This document shows positions 1-7,359 of a DNA stretch of 64,000 nucleotides, one piece after another. The stretch comes from Bradyrhizobium_A sp052115025 (GTDB lineage Bacteria; Pseudomonadota; Alphaproteobacteria; Rhizobiales; Xanthobacteraceae). Position numbers and translations under genes: made by a program. The DNA lies in assembly GCF_052115025.1 (NCBI RefSeq), contig NZ_JBFRFW010000006.1:62001-126000 (forward strand), in the 5' to 3' direction. Every line of letters starts with the position of its first letter. Within the stretch, counting starts at the first letter, position 1. The notes beneath the pieces were generated by a model. It did not search any database, was not told the origin of the DNA, and saw only the letters and a list, made by a program, of their open reading frames with translations.

Positions 1-2
1 GT

Positions 3-353
3 CCGAAGATCGCCTTCACCGGCGGTCTTGACTTCAACGACCACCGGCTGATCTGGGCCAAGCTCGATCAGGTGCACGCCAAGCATCCGGACATGGTGCT
101 GCTGCATGGCGGATCGCCCAAGGGCGCCGAGCGCATCGCCGCCCGCTGGGCCGACCATCGCAAGGTTCCGCAGGTCGCCTTCAAACCCGACTGGACGAAA
201 CACGCCAAGGCCGCACCGTTCAAGCGCAACGATCAGATACTCGAAGTCCTGCCCATTGGCGCCATGGTATTTCCGGGAACCGGCATCCAGGGCAACCTTG
301 CGGACAAGGCTCGTAAGCTCGGCATCCCAGTTTGGAAGTTCGGCGGCGCGTGA
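3..353 (+). CDS. DUF2493 (SLOG-like) protein, 5' end outside window
   Basis: The reading frame is open from the first bases, so the N-terminus lies upstream of the window. The visible 116 residues contain the 'LLHGGSPKGAE' nucleotide-binding-type loop, followed by 'FKPDWTKHAKAAPFKRND', which matches the C-terminal half of DUF2493 proteins (YspA-like branch of the SLOG superfamily, thought to bind nucleotide derivatives). Genes of this family are regular passengers near DUF736 genes in Rhizobiales conjugative elements, which fits the neighbourhood. The exact ligand and role are unknown. Family call is from sequence pattern only. Confidence 0.8.
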   Translation, partial: PKIAFTGGLDFNDHRLIWAKLDQVHAKHPDMVLLHGGSPKGAERIAARWADHRKVPQVAFKPDWTKHAKAAPFKRNDQILEVLPIGAMVFPGTGIQGNLADKARKLGIPVWKFGGA

Positions 354-499
354 GCGCCTTCCAACGCAACCTGCTCGCGGGAGCGGAAGTCCAGCCGGAT
401 TTCCACTCCCGTTTTCGCTCAATTTCAGCTATGCTCAGGTCGCGCCATGGTGGTGGTGGAAGGCGACCGTCAGACCTTTTCTCACGGGAGACCATCGCC

Positions 500-940
500 A
501 TGATCTTCATTGGCATCCTCGCCAGCATCGCAGCCATCGGCACGCTCTGCTGGCTCTTGTTCACACTCGCCGTATTTGCGCTCCCGGTCTTTGCCGGCGC
601 CACCGCTGGCGCTTGGGCTTATCAGACCGGCGCAGGCTGGACTGGCGGGATCATCGTCGGCTTTGTCGCCGCCGCGCTGACGCTCGGCATCGGTCAGTTC
701 ATACTCGTCTTCGCGCGGCCGCTCTGGCTGCGCCTCGCGGTCGCGATGGTCTTTGTCGCGCCCGCCGCTCTCGCCGGCTATCACGCCACCCATGGTATCG
801 TGAAGCACACGATGCCTTCCGACACGTGGCAGATCGTCTTTTCCGTCATCGGCGCAATTGCGGTCGGCATCACGGCGTTCGTCCGGGTGACGGCTATGGC
901 AGCGCCCGAACCGTCCGGGCGGGGCTTAGCGCGCGCCTGA
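500..940 (+). CDS. Small multi-pass membrane protein, unknown function
   Basis: This 146-residue protein starts at an ATG preceded by GGGAG. It is dominated by hydrophobic stretches (roughly residues 3-25, 27-45, 48-70, 78-98 and 112-132), which predicts four or five membrane spans. I do not recognise a family. It lies 146 bases downstream of the DUF2493 gene on the same strand, so it could share its transcript. No signal for a specific partner or substrate is visible. Confidence 0.6.
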   Translation: MIFIGILASIAAIGTLCWLLFTLAVFALPVFAGATAGAWAYQTGAGWTGGIIVGFVAAALTLGIGQFILVFARPLWLRLAVAMVFVAPAALAGYHATHGIVKHTMPSDTWQIVFSVIGAIAVGITAFVRVTAMAAPEPSGRGLARA

Positions 941-1527
941 CGCCATCAGCAGCAAAGGCGGGACCAGCGGCTGACCTCCGCAGCGCCGCTCTCGTCATCG
1001 AAACCATTGGATGGCGGTCAGCGCTGCTTCGACCTTAGCTTCGGCCACCCCGTGTCGCGTCATCGCAGTGTCCTGCTGGAGCAGTGTGACGCCATTGGGT
1101 CGCGCGATCAAAACATCGGTGCGCTGGCTTTCTTGCCAGAGCGGTGTCGGCATCGAGATGCGTCAGGCCTGGACGGTCGCGTGGAATCGCCGGCCGCGTT
1201 ATTGCCGGGATCGCGACGGCAGCGCGCGCTCGGCCACGTTCTCCTTGATCAATCTCTGTCTAACCGACCGCTCCAAAACGGCCTCTTCAATGGGCTGATC
1301 TGGCCGAAGGCCGGCTGCGCCTCGATCGCCTATACGGCAATGGCGCCGATCGACTTTCTTCCCCTGCCGGCTGCGCCGTCATTCCTCGCGAAACAACAAA
1401 GTCGCCTGGCTGCCATCCTCCGCTGCGCTGCGGTCGCAAGCGATGCCGCGTCGATCGCCTTCGGCCTGCCGATCGCCATCGAGGCCGCAATGGTGCGGGC
1501 TCGGAACAGAGTTCAAGGAGAACTACC
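941..1527. other. Gene-poor interval before DUF736
   Basis: I see no convincing gene in these 587 bases: the open frames are low-complexity shadows without ribosome-binding sites or recognisable motifs. The last 20 bases contain the AAGGAG-type site of the downstream DUF736 gene. The stretch may hold eroded coding DNA, but I could not identify a parent. Confidence 0.5.
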
Positions 1528-1854
1528 ATGGCGACCATCGGCACCTTCAAGAAGACCGGCACCAACGAATACGTCGGCGAAATCGTCACCCTCTCGGTCC
1601 AGGCCAGAAACGTCCGCATCGTCCCGGAGAGCAACCGCTCAACCGAGAACGCTCCCAGCCACCGCGTCTTCGTCGGCCGCGCCGAGATCGGCGCAGCCTG
1701 GTCCAAGCGCTCGAACGAAGGCCGTGACTATCTGGGCCTCAAGCTCGACGATCCGAGCTTCACCGCCCCGATCTTCGCCAACCTCTTCGACGACGAAGGC
1801 GGCGAGGGCTACAGCCTCATCTGGTCCCGCCCGAGCCGCCGCAACGCGGATTGA
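1528..1854 (+). CDS. DUF736 family protein (first copy)
   Basis: The 108-residue product begins 'MATIGTFKKTG' and ends with 'WSRPSRR', with the internal 'APSHRVFVG...IGAAW' core. This is the diagnostic layout of DUF736, a small protein family almost restricted to conjugative plasmids and ICEs of Alphaproteobacteria. AAGGAG sits a proper distance upstream of the ATG. The function is not known. A second, diverged copy lies at 6015-6350 beside the transfer genes, so the element carries two paralogues. Confidence 0.9.
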   Translation: MATIGTFKKTGTNEYVGEIVTLSVQARNVRIVPESNRSTENAPSHRVFVGRAEIGAAWSKRSNEGRDYLGLKLDDPSFTAPIFANLFDDEGGEGYSLIWSRPSRRNAD

Positions 1855-2033
1855 CGCCTGGCTCAGGACTTGCCCCGCCCGATCGTCGGGCGGGGCAAGT
1901 CCCCCTCAGGGTGCTCGTTGTTTTGCGAATTGCCGGCTTTACGTGGTGGCGGCTCGACCGCTCTGCAGGTTTCCGCCGATCCGGCCGTATAGACCGTGCG
2001 CGCAAGTTGGGTCCGACCGCGACTCACCGAGAC

Positions 2034-2261
2034 TCATGTCTCAGTGTCCTCCACCGCCTCATCGAGAAGGTCGGCAGGTCTCACGCCCAACGCTTCCGAC
2101 AAATGCCACATCGTCAACAGCGTGACGTTCTGCTGGCCCCGCTCCATGCCGCTCACATAGGCGCGGTCCACACCCATTTTCACGGCGACCGCCTCCTGGC
2201 TCAGACCGGCCGCGACGCGATACCTCCTGACGTTGGCTCCAAAAGTTCTGCGAATGTCCAT
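2034..2261 (-). CDS. XRE-family helix-turn-helix regulator
   Basis: The product (about 75 residues from the internal ATG) contains one Cro/C1-type helix-turn-helix: 'GLSQEAVAVKMGVDRAYVSGMERG' spans the recognition helix, followed by 'LLTMWHLSEALGVRPADLL'. I chose the ATG at 2261 because the longer frame begins with a TTG inside the leader. It lies opposite to the surrounding genes and faces an imperfect palindrome at 2281-2313 that overlaps its own likely -10, so autorepression is probable. Small XRE proteins of this kind commonly keep ICE transfer genes silent. That role is inferred. Confidence 0.85.
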   Translation of the reverse strand: MDIRRTFGANVRRYRVAAGLSQEAVAVKMGVDRAYVSGMERGQQNVTLLTMWHLSEALGVRPADLLDEAVEDTET

Positions 2262-2280
2262 CCGCAGGATAGGAGGCAAT

Positions 2281-2313
2281 CGTGCATTATAGCGCTACGT
2301 GTTATAATACACG
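2281..2313. promoter_or_regulatory. Imperfect palindrome over the XRE promoter (candidate operator)
   Basis: The left arm CGTGCATTATAGCG matches the reverse complement of the right arm (CGTGTATTATAACA) at 11 of 14 positions. On the minus strand a TATAAT hexamer lies inside the dyad, about 25 bases before the XRE start codon. The position and symmetry fit a self-operator for the XRE protein. Binding is inferred. Confidence 0.55.
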
Positions 2314-2448
2314 GCCGCGAAGCCAGCGTGCGATGCCGCCAGTGGGACCGCGCGATGCTTGAAAAGCATCGGGAAAATTTCAGCTATCGGTCTGGTTTGC
2401 ATTGGCGATGCGGATACGATCAATTAACCAAAGAAGATGGGCGCATCG

Positions 2449-2712
2449 ATGACCGTCATTGCTTTCCAGGACCGCCCGCCCGAAGGCGACCACCTGACGG
2501 GCTACGACGAAAGCCATCTTGCTCTCTATATTCGGCTCCTGGACGCTGCCGCCGAGGGTGCCGACTGGCGTGAGGCGGTGCGGATTCTTTTCGGGCTCGA
2601 TCCCGATCGCGATCCCGGCCGCGCCCGGATGGTTCATGACAGCCATCTCGCCCGCGCCCGCTGGATGACCACCACGGGCTATCGCGAGCTCCTCCGCCCC
2701 CGCGTGTCATAA
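2449..2712 (+). CDS. Conserved ICE-type small protein, unknown function
   Basis: The 87-residue product starts 'MTVIAFQDRPPEGDHL' and contains 'YIRLLDAAAEGADWREAVRILFGLDP' and 'HDSHLARARWMT'. I recognise this as the small protein that normally precedes the DUF6499/DUF2285 gene in Rhizobiales ICEs; it has no assigned biochemical role that I know of. An in-frame ATG at 2437 would add four residues. It lies between the XRE gene and the frameshifted DUF6499/DUF2285 gene, on the strand of the transfer genes. Confidence 0.7.
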   Translation: MTVIAFQDRPPEGDHLTGYDESHLALYIRLLDAAAEGADWREAVRILFGLDPDRDPGRARMVHDSHLARARWMTTTGYRELLRPRVS

Positions 2713-2836
2713 AACAGGACACTCCTCCCGGTTGTGCGAGGCATCACGCCGCGCGGTTTTGGGGGCTTCCGCCGCGCCTTGTCGGCGGCAAGGCTTCGCG
2801 TAGGGGGCTACTCAAAGCGCGGACGAGGAGACGCGT

Positions 2837-3614
2837 ATGGCCGAGCCGCCGGATTGGCGATTGCAGACAACCGAACGCGCGCTGAACCGACTGGAGCGGC
2901 AAGGGTTCGCATGGGAGTTTCTGCGGCGGAATCCCGACTATCGCAGCGACTATGACCGCCTGCACAGTACGCCGCCGAGTCGGCGAGACGTTTCGTTGCT
3001 GAGGAGCGCTCCTCCGCAATGGGGGTTACGCTTTCCTGCTCAACCCCGACCTCTCCGCTCATGAGACCGCGATTTATTGGCGGCCCGAACTAATCCCCAG
3101 CGTACTGTTGCTTGAAGCTGCGCCGGCAGTGTTTCGATCGGCGCGACGGCTCGAACAACTCGACCTGACCCACGCCATGCTGCACGCGCAGCCCGGCAGT
3201 GGACCAGCGATCCTACTGGCCGATCCCGACGGTGATCATCATCTGGTCGCCAGCGCCATCGACTCCGCCCAGCCGCTCGCCGTGTTGCTGCCGCTCGACG
3301 ACGACTTCCACATCCGCGCCGAAGCGGCGTTGCGATTCCAGCGCCGTCTGTTCGGACGCGCCGCCGGCCCGCTGCCGCGCGCGCTCGCGCTCACGCCGCG
3401 TCACCGTCAACGGCTGGTGCGGATGGTGCGCGCGCTGGACGGCAGATCCTCAGGCGCCACCTACCGCGAAATCGCCGGCGTGCTGTTCGAGTCGCACCAG
3501 CAGACCGCCACCGAATGGAAAACGTCGTCCATCCGCGCCCAGACGATCCGCTTGGTCAAGGACGGGCAGACGATGATGCACGGCGGCTATCTCCGCCTGC
3601 TTGCAGGCCGCTGA
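2837..3614 (+). pseudogene. DUF6499-DUF2285 gene broken by a one-base frameshift
   Basis: The first frame starts at an ATG with a GAGGAG site and encodes the DUF6499-type N-terminus ('ALNRLERQGFAWEFLRRNPDYRSDY'). It then runs off frame at about 3035 and stops at 3064. Removing one C at 3035-3036 restores a continuous frame that reads through 'RPELIPSVLLLEAAP' into the DUF2285 domain (visible from 3108: 'LALTPRHRQRLVRMVRALDG' and 'RAQTIRLVKDGQ'). The repaired product would be about 258 residues, the usual size of the fused ICE protein, thought to be a DNA-binding regulator. A sequencing error is possible, because the change is in a short C run. Confidence 0.75.
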
Positions 3615-3744
3615 CCCGCATTCCCTGGGGTACGCGCACAGAGGGGTCTCACTCCGTCATCCACCCGGACGCCGGTGGTTCGCCATCGTGATCGCTGCTT
3701 CGCCATCGCACGCCGACGGCGCGGCCGCAGCTCCGGAGGAGACC

Positions 3745-4035
3745 ATGTCAGCAGCGCGACTCGACCCACCGCCACGCTATCTGCGCACGCCCGAGGCAGC
3801 GCGCTTCCTCGGCCTGTCGGGTCGCACGCTCGAGAAACATCGCACCTATGGCACCGGACCGGTGTATCGCAAGCTCGGCGGCCGTATCGTCTACGCCCTC
3901 GACGATCTGCAGGCCTGGGCCGATCGCGGCACAAGGCAGTCGACGTCTGATCCGGGCCACGGCGTTGTCCACCCTGCAAAACGGCAGGCGACTCCCGCCG
4001 GGGGAATGCCCGTGCGACGCGGCGGCGCGTCATGA
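3745..4035 (+). CDS. Excisionase/MerR-like helix-turn-helix protein
   Basis: The 96-residue protein has the 'RYLRTPEAARFLGLSGRTLEKHRTYGTGPVYRKLGGRIVYALDDLQAWAD' pattern in its first 65 residues (quoted here in part as 'TPEAARFLGLSGRTLEKH'), the winged helix-turn-helix of helix_turn_helix_17/AlpA-like excisionase relatives. The tail is probably disordered. A GGAGGAG site precedes the ATG. Its stop overlaps the start of parA by ATGA, so it is the first gene of the parA-to-traF chain. In ICEs of this type it is the usual gene upstream of parA and may regulate the chain. Confidence 0.85.
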   Translation: MSAARLDPPPRYLRTPEAARFLGLSGRTLEKHRTYGTGPVYRKLGGRIVYALDDLQAWADRGTRQSTSDPGHGVVHPAKRQATPAGGMPVRRGGAS

Positions 4036-4670
4036 TCGTCGCGCTCCTCAATCAGAAGGGCGGCGTCGGCAAGACGACGCTCGCGCTGCATCTCGCCGGT
4101 GAATGGGCTCGGCGAGGGAAGCGCGTCGTTCTCATCGACGCCGATCCCCAAGGCTCGGCGCTCGACTGGTCGCAGCAGCGAGGGCGCGAAGGCCTGCCGC
4201 GCCTGTTTGGTGTCGTCGGTCTGGCGCGAGATACGCTTCATAGCGAAGCGCCGGAACTGGCGCGCGGCGCCGATCATGTGGTGATCGACGGGCCACCGCG
4301 CGTCGCCAGCCTGATGCGGTCCGCGCTGCTTGCCGCCGACCTGGTGCTGGTTCCGGTGCAGCCATCGCCTTTCGATGGCTGGGCCTCGGCGGAGATGCTC
4401 TCGCTGCTCGGCGAGGCGCGGATCTACCGCCCCCAGCTCGCCGCCCGCTTCGTGCTGAATCGGTGTGGAGCACGCACGGTCATTGCCCGCGAGACGGCCG
4501 AGACGCTCGCCGATCACGATCCGCCCGTACTCACCAGCACCGTCGGCCAGCGCGTCACCTTCGCCGACGCGGCGCGCTCCGGCCGGCTGGTCTCCGAAAT
4601 CAACGGACGCAGCCCCGCCGCGCGCGAAATCGTCGCGCTCTGCGCCGAGATCGGAAGGATCGCGCCATGA
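4032..4670 (+). CDS. parA: ParA-family partition ATPase
   Basis: The protein opens with the deviant Walker A motif 'NQKGGVGKTTLALHLA' (about residues 7-22), followed by 'LIDADPQGSALDW' (Walker A') and 'DHVVIDGPPR' (Walker B). At 212 residues it is a small ParA/MinD-type ATPase without an N-terminal DNA-binding domain, so it depends on a separate DNA-binding partner, most likely the ribbon-helix-helix protein encoded next. Such pairs stabilise excised ICE circles or place conjugation machinery. It is coupled by ATGA overlaps to both neighbours. Confidence 0.93.
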   Translation: MIVALLNQKGGVGKTTLALHLAGEWARRGKRVVLIDADPQGSALDWSQQRGREGLPRLFGVVGLARDTLHSEAPELARGADHVVIDGPPRVASLMRSALLAADLVLVPVQPSPFDGWASAEMLSLLGEARIYRPQLAARFVLNRCGARTVIARETAETLADHDPPVLTSTVGQRVTFADAARSGRLVSEINGRSPAAREIVALCAEIGRIAP

Positions 4671-4921
4671 CGGAGCGATCCCAGAAACGTGCCTTCACTG
4701 CACGTCCAGCCGATCCTGAGAGCTGGGTGAAAGCCCCCGATCCGCGCCCTGCGCGCGGCGGCGAAGCCGCCAATTTCACCGCACGCCTCACTATCGACGT
4801 CACGCCCGGCATGCGCGGTCAGATCAAAATCGTCGCGTTCCAGCGCGGCGTCACCGTCGCCGACATGCTGCGCGAACTGCTCGCCCGCGAATTTCCCCCA
4901 GCCGACGGAGACACGCCATGA
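4667..4921 (+). CDS. Ribbon-helix-helix partner of ParA
   Basis: The 84-residue protein has a basic disordered N-terminus, then 'NFTARLTIDVTPGMRGQIKIVAFQRGVTVADMLRELLAREF', which has the beta-strand plus two-helix pattern of a ribbon-helix-helix DNA-binding domain (motif core 'MRGQIKIVAFQRGVTVADML'). Its start codon overlaps the parA stop. Size, fold and position make it the likely centromere-binding partner (ParG/ParB-like role), although no sequence identity with ParG itself can be claimed. Confidence 0.75.
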   Translation: MTERSQKRAFTARPADPESWVKAPDPRPARGGEAANFTARLTIDVTPGMRGQIKIVAFQRGVTVADMLRELLAREFPPADGDTP

Positions 4922-5427
4922 ACGGCGCTCCTCATTTGCGCCGCGTGCCGCCGGCGCTCCTCTTCGACGGTCTGACCCGCGTCGAGCTGACCTGGATTGA
5001 GAAGAAGATCGAATACTGGGTCAGGTTCGGCCAGGACGTCCACGAACAGATTCTTGACCGCCGCCGACGCGTGGTCAGCTTCCCGCCCCATAGCGTCTTC
5101 GCCTTTGTCCGCTGGGCGGCCAACGACTTCGGCACGATCATCTCACGCATCGACATCGTGCGCGCGATCTCGCCGGGCGAACCCTATCAGACGCTCCCCT
5201 TCGTGCGCCCCGGCGGCGACATTCTGCTGCGGATGGACGGCTGGCCGAAGGTCGAGCGCGTTCTGCAGATCGTCGACGCCATCGAGGCGATCGGCATCAA
5301 TCCCGCCGAGGTCTCGCCGCATCATTGGCGGCACGTTCACAATCGTCTCGCTGCCGGCCAGGAGCCACGCAGCTACACGGTCGAGCAGCATCGCGCCATC
5401 CTTCTGCGCCGCGGGGTCGAGCCATGA
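4918..5427 (+). CDS. DUF2840 family protein
   Basis: The 169-residue product carries the DUF2840 signature: 'LTWIEKKIEYWVRFG', 'FPPHSVFAFVRWAANDFGTI' and 'PGGDILLRMDGWPKV'. The family occurs next to the TraF-type peptidase in Tn4371-like and related ICEs and has no known activity. It overlaps the gene before and the gene after by ATGA, so it is translated as part of the parA-traF chain. A structural or regulatory role in transfer is only inferred from this fixed position. Confidence 0.9.
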   Translation: MNGAPHLRRVPPALLFDGLTRVELTWIEKKIEYWVRFGQDVHEQILDRRRRVVSFPPHSVFAFVRWAANDFGTIISRIDIVRAISPGEPYQTLPFVRPGGDILLRMDGWPKVERVLQIVDAIEAIGINPAEVSPHHWRHVHNRLAAGQEPRSYTVEQHRAILLRRGVEP

Positions 5428-5969
5428 CCCGCTTTGGCTACGTCATGACGACGTACTTCACCGTGATGCTGATCGGTGGCCTCTCCTTCACCCACATCAC
5501 GCCCAGGCTGATCTGGAACGCGTCCGCCAGCACCCCGATCGGACTCTATTCGCTCGAGCGGTTGCCACGCCTTGAAGTGACCGATCTCGTCGCCGTAGAC
5601 GCCCCGGAGCCGCTCGCATCGTTCCTCGCCGAACGTGGCTACGTGCCGCGCGGCGTCCCCCTCATGAAACGTGTCGCCGCTCTTCCCGGGCAGCAGGTCT
5701 GCCGTACCGGCGCACACGTCACCGTCGATGGCATCGCGATGGGCGAAGCGCTGACGCACGATCGTCTCGGCCGCGATCTTCCCGTTTGGCAGGGCTGCCA
5801 GCGCATCGCCGACGGCGAGATTCTCCTCATGAACTGGTCCGTCGAGGACAGCCTCGACGGTCGCTACTTCGGTCCGATTTCCACCCGCTCGATCATCGGC
5901 CGCGCAACACCCGTGTGGACCGATGAAGACGGTAGCGGCCGCTTCGAATGGCGCGCCGCGACGCGGTGA
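5424..5969 (+). CDS. traF: TraF-type S26 signal peptidase
   Basis: The 181-residue protein starts with one membrane anchor (about residues 7-24), then 'STPIGLYSLERL' containing the catalytic serine box (the S in 'ASTPIGLY'). It is followed by 'LMKRVAALPGQQV', the lysine box typical of S26 peptidases of the TraF/LepB group. In RP4, TraF cyclises the TrbC pilin, and a trbC gene is present at 12707, so the same role is likely here. It begins on the stop codon of the DUF2840 gene and is followed by 45 bases and the second DUF736 gene. Confidence 0.9.
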   Translation: MTRFGYVMTTYFTVMLIGGLSFTHITPRLIWNASASTPIGLYSLERLPRLEVTDLVAVDAPEPLASFLAERGYVPRGVPLMKRVAALPGQQVCRTGAHVTVDGIAMGEALTHDRLGRDLPVWQGCQRIADGEILLMNWSVEDSLDGRYFGPISTRSIIGRATPVWTDEDGSGRFEWRAATR

Positions 5970-6014
5970 ACGACGCGCTTACCCGACCTCACCGCATAGC
6001 AAAGGAGTCTTCTC

Positions 6015-6350
6015 ATGCCGCAGATCGGCGAATTCAAGCGCACAAAGAATGGCTACGCCGGCCACATCCGCACGCTCTCGCTCGACGCCGAGATCGTGCT
6101 CATCCCCGCTGAGCACACCGACGCCGAGAATGCGCCGGACTATCGTGTTCACCACGGCAGTGATGATGGGCCTGAGATCGGCGCCGGATGGAAGCGGACC
6201 GGTGAAAAGGCAGGCGATTATGTCTCCCTGCAGATCGATGATCCCACGTTGGCCCAGCCGATCCGCGCGAACCTGTTCCAATCGACCGAGGACAAATCCG
6301 CGTGGAACCTACACTGGAATCGTCCGCCCAAGCGCGGCGAGCGGGACTGA
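6015..6350 (+). CDS. DUF736 family protein (second copy)
   Basis: The 111-residue protein 'MPQIGEFKRTKNGYAGHIRT...' has the same layout as the copy at 1528-1854 (ENAPDYRVHHG, EIGAGWKRTGE, YVSLQIDDP, LHWNRPPKRGERD) but is clearly diverged. An AAGGAG site lies before the ATG. It sits between the TraF-type peptidase and the lytic transglycosylase, the usual place for a DUF736 gene in this ICE family. Function unknown. Confidence 0.9.
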   Translation: MPQIGEFKRTKNGYAGHIRTLSLDAEIVLIPAEHTDAENAPDYRVHHGSDDGPEIGAGWKRTGEKAGDYVSLQIDDPTLAQPIRANLFQSTEDKSAWNLHWNRPPKRGERD

Positions 6351-6353
6351 ACG

Positions 6354-7115
6354 GTGTCTGGCCCGCGCCACCAAACTGTCGTCGGGCGGCCAAACGCCGT
6401 CCGACTGACAGCCTTCCTTCTCCTTTCCGGCCTGCTCCTCGCCGTGCCGCTCAGCGCCACAGCGAACGCGCAGAATGCACCGGCCACGCGCACGGCGCCG
6501 GCCCATCCGTTCGCGGCCTACATTGAGGAGGCCGCACAGCGTTTCGGCATCCCGGCCGCTTGGATTCGCGCCGTCATGCACGCGGAAAGCGCTGGTGATG
6601 TACGTGCGGTCTCCTCTGCAGGCGCGATGGGCCTGATGCAGATCATGCCGGATACCTGGGCGGAGCTGCGCGTCCGCCATAGGCTCGGGCGTAATCCTTA
6701 CGATCCGCGGGACAACATCCTGGCCGGTGCGGCGTACTTGCGCGAGATGTATGATCGCTACGGTTCGCCGGGTTTTCTTGCAGCCTATAACGCGGGACCA
6801 GGGCGCTACGAAGAATATCTCGCGGGCCGCCCGTTGCCGGCTGAGACCCGCGCCTATGTGGCCGCATTGGTCCCTTCCTTCGGCGGCGGTGACCTGCCCG
6901 GTGCAATCACCGTCGCCGCGGCTGATCCTCGCGCCTGGACTGGCGCGCCGTTGTTCATCACGCGGGCTGACGGCATCACCGCTGTCGATCCAGCGCAGAC
7001 GGGAAGCCCTCCGGACGAGGCTCCGGCAGCAACTCCGGTGCGCGAGACTTCCGTGATGGCCCCGCAATCTTCGGGCCTGTTCGTGGCGCGTTCGGATGGT
7101 GGAGGCCCGCGATGA
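6354..7115 (+). CDS. Lytic transglycosylase of the transfer system
   Basis: The product (253 residues from a GTG three bases after the DUF736 stop) has an N-terminal signal peptide (hydrophobic about residues 19-38, 'ANAQNA' near the cleavage region). An SLT goose-lysozyme-type domain follows: 'AVMHAESAGD' with the catalytic glutamate, 'SSAGAMGLMQIMPDTW', and 'LAAYNAGPGRYEEY'. It opens the peptidoglycan for the mating pore, like TrbN or VirB1. The C-terminal 80 residues are proline- and alanine-rich and look disordered. Confidence 0.92.
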   Translation: MSGPRHQTVVGRPNAVRLTAFLLLSGLLLAVPLSATANAQNAPATRTAPAHPFAAYIEEAAQRFGIPAAWIRAVMHAESAGDVRAVSSAGAMGLMQIMPDTWAELRVRHRLGRNPYDPRDNILAGAAYLREMYDRYGSPGFLAAYNAGPGRYEEYLAGRPLPAETRAYVAALVPSFGGGDLPGAITVAAADPRAWTGAPLFITRADGITAVDPAQTGSPPDEAPAATPVRETSVMAPQSSGLFVARSDGGGPR

Positions 7116-7359
7116 CGGCGCTTCGCACGGATCGCGGTTTGGCGGGCTCCAGCGCATCACGGAGTGCGTGGAGGGGGAAGCAGGGCAACACAACCGCACG
7201 ATGGCAGGATAAAGGGGCGCGATGTGCGCCTCGGTTCGGTTGTGCTTTTTCAAGGACTTACGCAGCGATTTCGCGAGGTGCGCCTGACCGGCGCAGCCTG
7301 CGGCTTCGGCCATTTCATAAGCAAATCAGCGCCATCGCGCGATGTGCGGTCTTGCCGCT
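7116..7359. other. Non-coding interval upstream of the relaxase, candidate oriT region
   Basis: No supported gene lies in these 244 bases. The sequence GCGCGATGTGCG occurs twice (about 7217 and 7338), the second time as part of the palindrome CATCGCGCGATG just before the relaxase start. Relaxase genes are usually preceded by their oriT, so this is the best candidate here. No known nic sequence is recognised. Confidence 0.35.

Noticed and set aside
1007..2125. Long open frame across the DUF736 region
   Set aside because: It overlaps the real DUF736 gene in another frame, has no ribosome-binding site and shows the arginine/proline/serine-rich composition of shadow frames in high-GC DNA.
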